64,000 nucleotides of DNA from Aldrovandia affinis (taxonomy: Eukaryota; Chordata; Actinopteri; Notacanthiformes; Halosauridae), in NCBI GenBank assembly GCA_029706075.1, contig JAINUG010000324.1:648115-712114 (forward strand). Reading direction: 5' to 3'. The notes beneath the pieces are model-generated. The model was given only the letters and a program-made list of their open reading frames with translations. It searched no databases and was not told where the DNA came from. Positions 34,253 to 47,672 of this stretch are shown here, one piece after another (positions within the stretch are counted from its first letter, which is position 1; each line of letters opens with the position of its first letter). The position numbers were made by a program, and so were the translations under genes.

Positions 34253-36610
34253 CAAACACCTTTTAAACCACAAAAAGACAGCCAGGAAAACAAGAGAAGG
34301 CTTTTGAGGCCTTTTGTCTAAAGGTTTAACCGTCACTCCAAATTGGCACATTTTAACACTAGGCTACAACAACTGTTTTGGAGGAGATTTGCGAAAGTGC
34401 GATTTTCTATTTATTTTTGAAAAATTGTGCTACGTGCGGCCCTTAAATAGAAACAAAAACAATGGAAATGTCAGTGTTAGTCAATATCAAATTAGGATGC
34501 ATACAAACAGACTCTTGCAGCAGAACAAATAGCATAACAGATATAATTTTGTGACTTTAGTGAGCCCCTGTGCTACTCAAATGTATAAACATTTGTAATT
34601 GGGCACTTTTCCCGTTGTTGTTGTCGTTTTAAACCCGTCTGCTAATCCAGTCCGATTAATGTTCTTCCCCTTGGCTTAAAAGCCTCCATTAAACATCTCT
34701 GCATGTCTTACTATTTCTTACTGCCCTGAGAAGGACATGTGTTCTTCTGATAGGTGATGGGGTAATAAAAATGCTAATGATTGATAATGCTCTTTTGAGA
34801 AAAGTAAAAGAGAGAGAAAAAACTTCCTGGGCTACTCTATATTTAGATCTATAAAATAATATGTGCCGTGCTGGGGAGCTGTGGGAACAGATTAGGGTAT
34901 CAGGATAGCAATCAGATATTTAATACATCTGTAGCCATGAGTCCCAGAGGGTCCCCAGTGCCCATTCTTCGTGCATTTTCATTAAATCCTTAGCAATTAA
35001 TACACCAATGAAAATTAGCTTTTTAATCACCTTGCTTTCCACAGTTTATAAAATATAGAACCAATAGCACAGAGCCACAAAAATATACTACATGTATATA
35101 CTGTATATATACACATCTGCATTTCTTTTGCTTAATTTCAGACCCAATTAGATGATACATTATTGTACTTCTTATTGACCTCCATTTTATTTGTTTTATA
35201 CATTTGAAAATAGCAGTCTTGGGACAAAGTTTTTGACATCAATAAATGCCAACTGATCTATTCTAGGCATGTCTCTACAGCATCTCTGCGCCTTAATGGT
35301 ACGCAAGGAGATTAAACGCTTTCAGGCACTCCGTTGACTTGCTGAACAAATTTGTTTTTTAGGGATGAACTTCATCGTGACAGAGGACGTTATCTCGGGT
35401 CCAGCGTCCCAGCCTGCCACCCCTTGCCACGCTGCCCCCTCTCACTTCCTGCACCTGTCTGTAGCGACCGCCACCAATTTACCTTGCCCAACCGACTGGA
35501 AATGAGGAACGACGCTGCCGAATAAGTGCACAGGCCCAAATTGCCCATCCCTGCTGGCACCTTTTTATAAGCTATGTGGCTATTTATAGAAGACGGGCAG
35601 GGTGGATTAACTGCGCATCCCCCTGGCGTGTGATCTGTACAAATTACTCAGTGGTTCTTGGGCAGGGTCTAACCCACCATTTCCGCGTACAGACCTCAGC
35701 TAAGCCCCGTGGCTCAGTTGTAGATCTAGTAAGGGATTCCACTGTTTTTCACGGCTTTTCACATCGATGAGATTCTTGGTAAGCGGTCTGCAGTCTAGCC
35801 AATCTCCAATATTTATTTATTTCTGTCTTGGTAATACTAGGAAAATGTAATATTGCCTACTGCAACTGGCAACAGCAAGGGTGCTTATGCACTTCTCTGT
35901 AGAAATGTTGGAAGTCTTAAAATCAATCAAAATCTATCAAAGTGATTTACGACGTGTGCAATATGCTTGTGTAAAATGTCTTTCCGTGTGCATTGGAAAA
36001 CGCTGTGCCAACGATGTCACTCCATCATCCTCGCTCTGCACGTTCCGGGAAGTCGATCACCCCGACTGTCTGAAACCCGAACAGCTCCTCCTTCCTCCAC
36101 GCAAAACACAAACAGAGAATGTGCAAATGGAGCTCCGTTACATTTTCACATTCCTCAGCGTGTTCAGTGATCTAATGAACCAGCGACGATGTCGACGGTG
36201 CCCCATCCCCACCCCCTGAGCTGCAACATATACTGTGCTTTTTAATTTTGTTCTCAGCACGCATGGAATAACATTATGCATATCCACATATACCATAAAT
36301 CATATCAAATTATCGCACTTTGATCTGTGTTCCCCGGGAAGTCAGATTGCAGGATGGAGTGGGGGGGATGTAAAAGCCTTACTCGGGAACACAGTGGCCT
36401 GCATGTGCCGTTCTGCATTAGGGCTGGCGTTGCCGGTCCCTGCCAGAGGTTCTGTGCTTGGGCGGCATTGCCCAGGCCTTCACGGGCCGCCTCTCGGGAG
36501 GGCGAAAGCCCGTCTGTTACGCATCTGCACAGCTGAGCCGAGGTGACGGGTGGCACAGGAGCCAATGCACGCTTGGGCTGCTTAAAATCTGCGGTAACGG
36601 TTGCGCGAGG

Positions 36611-36612
36611 GG

Positions 36613-36638
<26 letters not shown>
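36611..36638 (+). repeat. (GA)n microsatellite
   Basis: About 14 uninterrupted GA units after GGGG. Confidence 0.9.
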
Positions 36639-36643
<5 letters not shown>

Positions 36644-37931
36644 AGTAAAACACAGTGGTGCAACAGGGCATAAATCATACATTATATCCTGCCCCGTGGG
36701 TAGATAGCCCACGTTTCCCCTTGTTGACGTTGGACCCAATTTGTCCTTTCGCCCGGTAGGAGAGATGCAGGAGGGCGCACTCAAGCAACACGTTCCCTGG
36801 CTGGTCGCACCCAGGGAATCTGGCAATATATCATATTTATCAGCTTTCCACTGAAGATGCTGGGCTTGCTGTATGCTCATGACAGGGGAAAAAACTGCAA
36901 GCTACAAGATATTTACCCGACCATGAATCCGGGTATGAATCCCCATGGATCCTGCTTATTGCAAAGCCAACATTGGAAAGGTCAGTCTATAATTATCTAT
37001 AAGCTGTCGAAAAGTGAAGATGTCATGCCTTGACCTACGAAACCTAAAGTACCGTAGCATTACAGACAAGGTGGAGAAACACTGTGGAAATGTGGAAGAC
37101 TGGAATGGCAAACCTTCTTTTCCTCAACAATCATCAAAGCGGTTCCCTGACAATGGCCTGAAAAACACAACATAACATATAAATGTATTCCCCACTTTGG
37201 TCATAAGAGAATATATTTTTTCACAAGTAGTCGGAGGTGCTGCATAAGAAACACCTGCTACGTGAGCATCGTTATTTATATTAAATGAGGTCTTAAGAGC
37301 AAAGATTTCCCTGGTGAATTTGTGCCAGACATATAATTACCTATGCAAATTAAGAAAACCATGATCCTATGAGATGTTGGCCCCCTCAGGGAGGCCTATT
37401 AAAGGGCATTCCCACCAGAACAGATATAGAACAGAACTATAAATGCTAAATAAATTGTATCTAATTCTCCTGAATAGCAGTGCTTACATTGCAAGGATAA
37501 CTATAAGATTGAGCTAGACCGATAATGACAAATGCCATAGCAATCCCTCCCAGAGCGACTTTTAGAACATTTCTCCAGCTAAAATACAAAGTATAAAAAA
37601 TATAAAGTACAAAAATGTGTAAGTTTGTGGACCCACAACCCCCCTCCCCCTGTTGTTTTTCTGGGGGACCAGGTAGAGGAGTAGCAAGTCTTCAGAATTC
37701 ATGCTCTCCTTTTTATTTTTCTTAATCGAGAGGCAGTTAATAGCAGTTATTGTCAGATGTCAATCGCGGGGTGCGTGTGAGTGTTGATCGATGATTGACC
37801 TGTGAACAATAACCAAAAAAAAAAAAGAAGACAAATCTGAATCTCTTTAAACTTTATCCCCAATCAGGGCATCTGCTCCATTAAAGCACACAGGGCATCT
37901 CTGTAAGGGATTTAGCCAGGCCAGGCCAGCC

Positions 37932-37964
37932 ACCCCCCCCCTTCCTCTTCCTCTTCCTCTTCCC
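37932..37964 (+). repeat. C-run plus (CTTCCT)n polypyrimidine tract
   Basis: A run of nine Cs followed by three to four CTTCCT units. Confidence 0.85.
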
Positions 37965-40900
37965 TTAAATATTTAATGGGAAGTGACAAACGATGAGGTC
38001 AAAGCAAAGCTCCGGAAAAGTTCAAACATCTATTAAGATTATTCCTCTCCACAGAATTGCCCACATCCCCCCCCCCCATGCACCCTCCACTCCACCCCCT
38101 CCCTCCCTCAACGCGTCCCATCAGCCCTTTCTGGGGAAGCGGTCAGGGCCACAGATTAACAAGCCTAAATGGAATTTGCTGCCGCGGTGCATTTCTCCTC
38201 ATTACAGGGAGATTGAGACCTTGCTCTGGGACTTTGCGCTGGGAGTTGCGCATGCACTTTGACTGTTCCCCCTTGGATAAAGCCAAGCAAGAGCTCAGGC
38301 TTAAATTAAAACTGTAAAAGGAGTATTAGGCAAAAAAAATGTAATAATAATAATAATGAAATAACGATACATATAAGAACGAGAATCAAAGAATCTATTA
38401 CCCAGTCCTGGGTGGCAGTTATCGAATGTGTATTTGACTCTTTTTTGCATTCCACCATTTCGAGATGAGGGCTGTTGACCTTTCGACTCGACTGTTCAAT
38501 CACTCTCCTGAAACCGTCAGGATCCATGAGCACAGCTTCTCAGGCTAAAATAAGACGGTTCAAGTTGAATCAATGTCCTTGGCACAGATCCTCCTAATGA
38601 CAGCGCAGGAATACGAGTCGCTTACTCTGGACTGTTTGATTTGAGTAATAACCACTGCCAGGATTGATATACGAGTGGAGGAAAGCGGCGTTTAGCCTAC
38701 GGTCCCGGCTCTGCGCGACTGATCCGGCGGGATTCGAAGAGGATTACCGCAGGATTCCGTAAAGGCCCCCTCCTCAGGTGCAGCGGCGCTTCCCAGAGTG
38801 CCAGTGTTGCACTGTCGGCGTCTAGACGCGTGGCCGTAATTATAACCGTAGATCAGCCAAGGGGACGCTGGGAACACAGGGGCCATTTACTTCTTAAATA
38901 ATGTCCCACACTCTCAACCTTCTATATCTCCATGCACCGCGAGCAGAAAAGACGCTGACGAATTTATCAAACCCCGGGTGCGAATGATGGTTTGATCAAT
39001 ATCGCCATTATCTGCCTCCTGCCCCCTTTTTATCGACTGTCCTCCCGGATTACGTTCCGGCTATGCTGCGCGCCGTGCGCGTGCGCTCAAAGTTTTCTGA
39101 AAAGTGCTTTCAGGTAACGAACAGCGGGAGCTGTCTTCAAAAACGCAGGTGGGAACTTCCTTTCATCTCTACATAAAGCCCTGCCTTGCGTGAGAACAAA
39201 ATGATGAACATTTCTGTGAGACTGGTACCTTTATACACCCTGAGGGGCTGAAAGACAATGCTCACACCTGTCAGCTGCACACACATTCAGCCAGACAGGG
39301 TTTTAAGCCCAATGACGCATGAGCAATATGAGGTCCAAAGTGGAAGGGTTTGTCTTCACTGACAATAAGTCAGTTACTCGCCACGGAAACCCAGTCCATA
39401 ATAAGTACTCACCTTCTCTACGTCGCTATTGCAGCTAGTACTCGGCAAAAGCCTGGCTAGTCTCTAAAAGCCTACTGACACTCTAAATCCTACCCACCGG
39501 CGATATGAGGTTGGCTCAGGGGTCAAAGGTCCAGGCAGCAATGTCTCACTGTGTTTGTCCACAGGGTGAGTGGGGTCTTGTCCCTCGATCCCACTTCCAC
39601 AAGCTGCAATCACAGTGGTGCCGATCGTTATAAATTCAGGTTACAGTGACCTGCTTCTTTATGCACACTGCATCTCAGTACACAGATTGGAAACCGCTCA
39701 GCATTATCGATGCCTGCACTTGCACACAGTACCGTTCGTCACATGCTCATGCTGTCTGGATTGTGGCGAAGACAATCTACAGTGCTTAAAAGCCTGCCGT
39801 TTAAATGACATTGGAATGCTCCCTGGTTTGGCTGATAAAAAGCACACAGGTTCCCGGGTCATGCCAATGGCACCTGTGGACCAAGCGTCTTCAATTCTTA
39901 TCACGTCTCTTCAAGAAATTTCTCTGAAAAGCTCAACGACAATCAACTTTATCGCCAGCTTCCTAAAGCATTAGCATTGGTGAAATGTCTGTTCTTAGCA
40001 CAGTGGTGCTTTGTCCTCAGCGGCAGCAGGAAATGAGATGAATTATTTTTTTGCGACCATGGAGTTTTAGCTCTGAAAGCCAATCTTCCCACCGACTGTG
40101 CTGAAAAATAATTTCCGTCATTCTCGATTTTCTCAGTGCCAGTGGGACGGGGGCATAGGACGAAGCCGTCGCAGAAGTTTGGTTTAATGCAAGGACAGTG
40201 TAACCAATAGATTTTATTAAGTAGGGAGGCTCAAGGGAACCAGTAGTCATGGAACTACTTTGCATCATAATGTAACTGCCAGTTCCCAGTCAACGATTGT
40301 TATTGCCATCATAAATTTCCATCCAGCCCCATTGAGATAAACTATACAATACACACCGCATTGCAAATTCTGCTTTGTGCATTTCACATAGGCTTTCCTA
40401 CGTGGCAATTTATGTCCATAAATTAAGTTTGGACGGTGTCAGCAATAATTACTTCTACATCTAATCTCATCTACATCCTGGTAAATTAGCCTGGTTTCTG
40501 GAATTGTAGAAACACCAGCAGCTACACATCAAAAGCCAGATCTTTAAAAAGGAAGAGAGGCAGAGCGGCCAAATGGCGGAAAAGCCTAGCAATCGATGTC
40601 AGCCTGACGTTGAGGGAGGGCAGGGAATATAATGTCGGATAATGGACTTAAACATTCGAAATCAGTTACAATTTAGTGGAGAGTATGCAAACCCATCTTC
40701 ATTAATGCTTCATTATAGGACATTGCAATGATTTACTGCTGGAAAAAGTACATATCTGGTTCATCCTGTGGGGCTCTAATTAGAATTTACGGGACAGCGG
40801 AATTAATGCAAATTTAGAACTTTTCCACTGTACTGCTCATTTTAAAGCAAACATGCATGCATTTGTGTTCAGGAGGAAGATGGCCCGAAAGACTGAATTG

Positions 40901-41989
40901 TTTTGGGGGGGTTTTCTGCTCGTTTGTGGCGGAAAAAGCAAAGCAGGCATTACTCACACTCAGATGAACACTCAATAAGAACACTGACAGATTTACAACG
41001 GTTTCGGAGCGCTTTCAGCCGCTCGGACTTGAGCCATGTTAAAACGGTGAATCGGCATCCGGGCCTTCTAATATCAATAGGCTTCTAATGGGAAACAGTG
41101 TGTGAGGAGATATAAAATATCAATCTTGAGGACGCCACGGACCGACGTCAATAGAGCATTGTACGAGAGCACGCTTTGCGCCGCCTCGTCCCACCGATGG
41201 CAACAACCGGATCAATGGAACCCTTGAGGTAACAATGGCATGACAAAAGGCGTATTCACCGCGACTAGATTGACCGTAAACGTGCAGATTGTACACGCAG
41301 ACAATTGCTCGTGGTGGAAAAAAAGCATATCGGAGACACGGTCGCCCAGAGAGAGAGACTAATCGAGTGAAATGGCGTGCGCGTGTGTGTTTTTTTGTCG
41401 TCGTCGTTGTTTATTCCGGAGATGCGGTTAATCCAAAATTAATTGCGTAAACGTCCAGCGGCACACATGCGGCCCGGGAACCAGGGAAGGCGTTTTTTCC
41501 GGCGCATGGGTGCGAGCTGATTAGAGCGAACGCGGTTGTTGTGCATGATGGCCCGGGTTAATGGAATAATGCGACGCTGGGCGCGGCAGCCTGCGAGCAC
41601 ATTATGCTAATGTTTACCTTTTCACTTAAGCAGAGCGGGGCCGGGGAAATGTGCATTTCACTCACATCACAACGCCCGGCGTCCCGGAGACAGCATTTTA
41701 GGCAGTCAGACGCGCTTTTTAAAAATATATATATACAAATAAGATAAATTGAAAGCATGGTCCGTTTCCTCTGGCTCTTTTGGTTTGGAGATTTTATTTG
41801 ATTTTTTGTCTTCGAACTGGAAGTTAGTTACCTGTATTTGAAATTAAAGTCTGCAAGACGTTAGCTCTCTTGTCGCTGTTGCCGTTCCCTGGGCCCTGTC
41901 GTGGGAAGCCCTGTTATTAAAAACCTTTGTCCTGAGGGACAGATGGGACAGCTTCATTGCATATGCTTGGAAAAAAGCAATTGGATGAT

Positions 41990-42385
41990 GCTGGGTGGCT
42001 CATCCTTTTAAGGCAATGTTCTAGTGTGTGGTATCGAATCCAGACCATGCCAGTATCGACTGTGGCCAGCAGCCCAGCGCGACGGCGCATAAATGACCGT
42101 AGCATCATCCAGGGAGGGAGGGATTCAGTCAGCTGGGTTGTCTGTGTCTCGTAGCGCACCAGCAACCGACGCTGGTCAATTGAGAGCCCACAGTCTGACT
42201 ATACAAAGCAGCACCTGAAGTGTCTTTCTCCGACTCATGTTGGTGCAGATTAATTTGCCCGCTGCGCCATGGATAGAAGCATTCTCGTCCGCGCTCTCCC
42301 GTTTTCATAGCATAGGTTTGCAGGGTGGCTTGAGAATAGGATTAGCCATTCCAAAATTGGGAGAAAAAGGGACGGAAGGCATAAT
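41990..42385 (+). mobile_element. tRNA-derived SINE (shared-tail family), head type 3
   Basis: Starts GCTGGGTGGCTCATCCTTTT with an A-box-like TGGCTCATCCTTTTAAGGCA and a B-box-like GGTATCGAATCC. The body (AGTATCGACTGTGGCCAGCA; GAGGGAGGGATTCAGTCAGC) matches the 49622 copy, and the tail CCAAAATTGGGAGAAAAAGG matches the other SINEs. A Tc1-like element begins at its 3' end (42386-42388), so the tail or target-site duplication on that side is lost or displaced. Confidence 0.8.
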
Positions 42386-42387
42386 TA

Positions 42388-43255
<868 letters not shown>

Positions 43256-44289
43256 CCAAAACCTGGTTGCTTATGTAGAATTTGTATACATTCCCTGAAG
43301 TATGATGGAATGTTTTGCTTAAGTAACTCAGGAACCACATGTGTATAAGCACCTGCTTTCAATAAACTTTGTATCCCTCATTTGCTCAAGTTCTTTGGAA
43401 GTTACCTGTATATACAGTATATATATAGTAAATATAAAAAATTAAAAACAATTATCCCTTGACTTGAAAAAGGCTAACAACACTGAGATCTTAATATAAA
43501 GCAAAAATGGACCCCCCATGGTTCCTTTTAGTCATGTATGCCAAAGTCTTCTGCCAAAGATTGAATACAGAGCTGATTCATAGTCTTGCTGCCAGAGAGG
43601 GCATCTGCTTGCTTGTTTAATGAAAAGGAAGCATTTTCTTTTAGCAGATTCTGCAAAAAAAAAAAAAAAAAAAAAGATGGCACTCCCAGGCAACATTGCT
43701 TAGCCATTTTATTTCCTAAGTGTATGGGGGTCTTCGGATATGACAAATTGCACATTGTGCAGCAAAAGCGCTTTAAACTTGATTCTATCTATTGAGACAA
43801 AGTAAGACAGCCATTCGAAAGGATTGATCACAGAAATGTGAATTGGAGACTCTTGTGTCCTCTGACTCATTTCTGCTGTTAAGTGTTCCAGTTCAGGGCT
43901 TGAAAACCAGCCGGTGCGGCTAGGGGATGAGGAGATTCATTCAGCCTCGGAGCATTTTTGCCCACCATAATATCACGTTTTTTCACTAAACAAAATCTAC
44001 ATATTGCACTCGTTTCACATCGAGTGGGACCTGACCTTCACCCGCATTTGGTGGGTGGGCGTTTGTTCATTTCAAACCCTGCAGTTCCTCTTGTACAGTA
44101 CAGAAATAAAATATTTTGTGTTTGAACAATTGCTTCAATTACTCTTTGTATGAGTGGACAAAAAGTTCATTAAGTACCTTGACTCAAATACATTACGAGA
44201 TCATGTTGTGGGTGAAGTAAACAGTCTTTTTATCTAATCTTGCTTTCAATTAATACATTTTGTGTTTGATATCCATAAAACAAATCTAC

Positions 44290-44325
44290 GTGTGTGTGGG
44301 TGTGTGTGTGTGTGTGTGTGTGTGT
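44290..44325 (+). repeat. (TG)n microsatellite
   Basis: About 17 TG units with one GGG interruption. Confidence 0.92.
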
Positions 44326-44826
44326 ACTGCTGACAGACCAAAGTACAATCTTCTGTTGTACAGTATATAACATCCTGTTCTCTTCAGTCCTACGGGAGCC
44401 TTTGCCCTGAGGGGTTCTGATTGGACAGCAGCATGCCTGGGCCCAAGATGTTACCAGGCTGAAGTTACGTCTCCTCTCCTCATTGACATGCGGAGCAGGT
44501 TATCCGTTTTTGGAAGCACTCCATTCACTGCCACTTTGATTCAAATTAGAATTGTAACGGAAGGTTATTAAATGACCCTTGAACCAAAGCAAATAAAAAT
44601 AAAATATCCTGCAGTTAGGGGAGAGAGCTGCATTGAGAGAGACAGAGGTGATTTTTTGTTTGTCTCAGTGGCCCCCCTCTGCCCACGTCACACGCCACAG
44701 GCCATTAACCCCCCACGCGAGACAGCAAGACTCCCCCACTCCTCCTCCGCTTCTCCTTCCAGCTTCACTGAAAGACAGGACCTTGGAAATCTGGAATCCA
44801 TTTTAATGAGATTTGAGGCTCAGATC

Positions 44827-44834
44827 TGACGTCA
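44827..44834. promoter_or_regulatory. Consensus palindromic CRE (TGACGTCA)
   Basis: An exact 8-bp CREB/ATF site within a CpG-richer region (44820-45300). A single perfect 8-mer is expected by chance about once per 65 kb, so location in a CpG-rich patch is the only added support. Confidence 0.3.
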
Positions 44835-45062
44835 GTGTGACACCGCTGCCGCAAAGGTCCGCTGGAATGTCTCTCGCTCCCGGTTCCCAGCGGAGCAGCA
44901 GAGCCGTGCCTCGGAGGCTGCTTTTCTCTGCCACAGAGCGGGCTCTAGAGTGCCGGCTGTCCTCCAGCTAGTGCCCTCTCTCTCCCCTCTAATTACATTA
45001 TAAAATAAACATCATCAGCACAGCAACGGCAGCCCTACACTGTGTGTGGAGAAACTGTTTCA

Positions 45063-45136
45063 ACTCTCTTTCTCTCCCTCTTTCTCCCTTTAGATCTATT
45101 TTTTTTTCACTCTTTCTCTCTCTCTCGCTCTGATTT
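45063..45136 (+). repeat. Polypyrimidine tract (CTTT/CTCT)
   Basis: A C/T-rich tract interrupted by TAGATCTA and a TTTTTTTT run. Confidence 0.75.
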
Positions 45137-47491
45137 CCCTGGTACACCTGGATATTAGAGCAGGTGGTGATGTCAGGAGATGAAACGGCGGAACAGATCA
45201 GCGCTCGGCGGGATAAACAGGAAGCGGTTGTGGTCTCGCATTCCGCACCGCTGCCATCCCACCTGACACTTCTCTTCACACAGACGGCCTCGGCACGCGC
45301 CCCAATCAGGATGAGTCCCTCCGCTCCCTAAAGATCATTTAATCCCCCACAGAGGCCTAAATGCTTCACAGTGCTTCATAATCGCTCATTATGTTTCCTT
45401 GTCTTCGCTGATTCGCTCGTCTTAAGCCTGTGGGTTTCCTTATGAAACCGTTTCCAGTTTGTCACTCCTGCAATCTGCCGTTGAATTAAACAATCCATTC
45501 CATGTGTGAACTGCATGCCCCCCTCGTCCCCCAGTCATATTGAAATGAGTGATACAGGAAGCCTTTACTGAGCTCTGAGATGTCGGAGAGCACACGTCAC
45601 TGTTGTCCTCCTACCCTGCATGCATGTCTCCATATTGTCTATGCAAAACCTGTCCTAGTTCTACCACAAGCTGCAGAGCGCAGAGCACCCATCGTAATCC
45701 GTTTCAAGGCAGGCATGCATACAGTATGATCACCACACACGCCCCACTTCAGTGACACTTTGATTGACGGAAGTGGAATGAGTGCCAGGATGCGGTCTTA
45801 TTTATGCGCAGCGGATGCGTCATGTATTCGCCATTGATCACCCCCTCCCCCGCACCATCCTCCATCGCATAGGTGTTGCCATTTTAGATTAAGCAGCATT
45901 TCAGAATCTCAGCACTGGCTCAAATGGAATAATGGAAGATCTATGAAAGAACGGGGATGGGGAGGGTGGGAGCCAACTGGCAGCCAAACTCGAGAAAACA
46001 GCACACAGATTACACAAACAGGCACTGAGCCTCCACTGGTGTGTGGCTGCCTCATTATATTTACCCACGAGACTTTTCACTTTCGATTCATAGTTTCTAG
46101 CCCGTCATTATTCTCTGGGGCTTGGGAGGAACAATGAATCTTTGAAGTGTGAAATATGAGATCTCCACATTTTGTCACAATAATCCACCTGACGGCGGTA
46201 TTCTGACACACGACACACTGTCGGAGAAACAAATGAGATTTGTTTTTCCATTCCATGGCATGTATGGTGACGGGCCTATAAAACAACCGCTGCCCTACAT
46301 TGTCCAGGTTACACCTGTTGAGATTGTGCGCAAGCAAACTCGTTTGATCCTGTTGGCCCATTTCGTGCATTTCTTCAAAACATCTCCCACATTCATTTTA
46401 ATAATATTTGCCATGGTAATATTTAGCACATACACAGCAGATGTTTTTTAATAGTTAAGGCAGATGCACATCACAGTGTTGGAACATCCCTGATGCAGCA
46501 TGGAAGTTGGGCCGCACAATGACAACATTTCAATCACATTTATAATACAATACATCCATGATAGCCCCCTCCCAAACTCACTGGAACATGTGCTGTGGTA
46601 AAAAATAATAGTAATAATCTTCATACATTTATTTTTTAATTTAAAAGTACAGTACACATGTATAGGACAGGAAATGCAATATGTTTTCACTCAATCTCGG
46701 GGGATGTGCGTGAGCTTGCGTTTTGTCACCTGGGAATGACAGCGGAGTAAAAATACATGCCTTTGGAATATGCCTTTGGAAGGTTGATATTATTTATGGT
46801 CTATATATATATATACATTTATATTTATTAATATATATTATATATCTACAGTATGGTAGAGGCCCCCAGTCAGACCGGATGCTGATGTAGGGATGTAACC
46901 TTGGGATTTGAGGCCTTTACTATTAAGATGGGCCATTTGGTAAACTGACAGCTTGGGTGAGATTCTAATTTACAGGCATTGAAAAATAACCCTGTTAAAT
47001 TGGAAAGAAATGATCGGGTGACACTGGATACCCGCCACCCCCCATTGCCTTCAACTGATATAGATTTTCTTCTTGGGAATGAGGCTTTCCTTCATATTCC
47101 TTGGTGCATCAGGGAAGAAATTAAAGATTACTCCTGCCGGCTAACATTAACTCTAGGCAGACAATATTCCATCTTCAAGAATGCAATCTATCCCCAGACC
47201 TGTGCATTCTCAAGCGATCTTTCATATTTTCCACAGTAAAGTATGGGTAGAAGCTCTTCTGGTTTCCCACACTGGAGCCACTGTTGTACGCCCATGACCC
47301 TGAAGCCTTAGCTCTGACTAGAATTCCTAAGCACTCTGGCTGAAGGTGAAATTAAGCCAGCATGATGCACAAAAAATGTATTCCATCTAAAAATAGATGC
47401 ACAAATAGACTCACAATGCTGAGTTTATGGGCTGTTGTGTCCCGGACATCTATGCTTCCCTTTGTTTGAATGCTCGCTTTTCATTCACTAA

Positions 47492-47672
47492 CATTTTCCT
47501 TCCCAGTGTTACAGGTATGGTACGCAGCCGCCAACAACAATGTCTATCGCTGTATTACTGAACTGATCTCTTGCGCTAACTATGATTGTTCCTAGCATGT
47601 ATTAATGAACATCTTGTAAGTCCCTCTGGATAAGAGCATCTGCTAAATGCTTAAAATGTAAATGTAATGGCA
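47492..47672 (+). mobile_element. L2 LINE 3' UTR fragment with tail
   Basis: Reads TTCCCAGTGTTACAGGTATG, GTCTATCGCTGTATTACTGA, CTAACTATGATTGTTCCTAG, then CCTCTGGATAAGAGCATCTG, CTAAATGCTTAAAATGTAAA and TGTAATG. It matches the 17009 and 62387 copies base for base over most of its length. There is no coding part. Confidence 0.9.

Larger units (their letters stand above)
34268..41989. other. 7.7-kb repeat-poor non-coding block
   Basis: Apart from simple tracts (AT near 35095-35115, GA at 36611-36638, C-run plus CTTCCT at 37932-37964, C-rich near 38068-38110, AAT near 38340-38356, TCG/T near 41386-41412), I see no interspersed element. No host gene is recognised. CpG-rich patches lie at about 38690-39090 and 41130-41640. 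AT-rich, non-repetitive segments such as 34640-35040 and 40270-40860 look like regulatory DNA. Lack of repeats is compatible with selection against insertion, but could be chance. Confidence 0.5.
43256..47491. other. Mostly unique non-coding stretch with simple repeats
   Basis: No host gene recognised. Contents: A21 run at 43655-43675, TG array at 44290-44325, a CRE palindrome at 44827, CpG-rich sequence at about 44820-45300, polypyrimidine tract at 45063-45136 and an AT array near 46803-46850. Confidence 0.4.

Noticed and set aside
39570..39974. 134-residue plus-strand open frame
   Set aside because: No domain or recognisable similarity. The cysteine-rich middle part is irregular and matches no known motif.
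43405..43420. CCTGTATATACAGTA as the right end of the Tc1 element at 42388
   Set aside because: It does not mirror the left terminus (CAGTCAGGTATGGAATTATT) beyond a few bases and is followed by an AT array; likely a chance palindrome.
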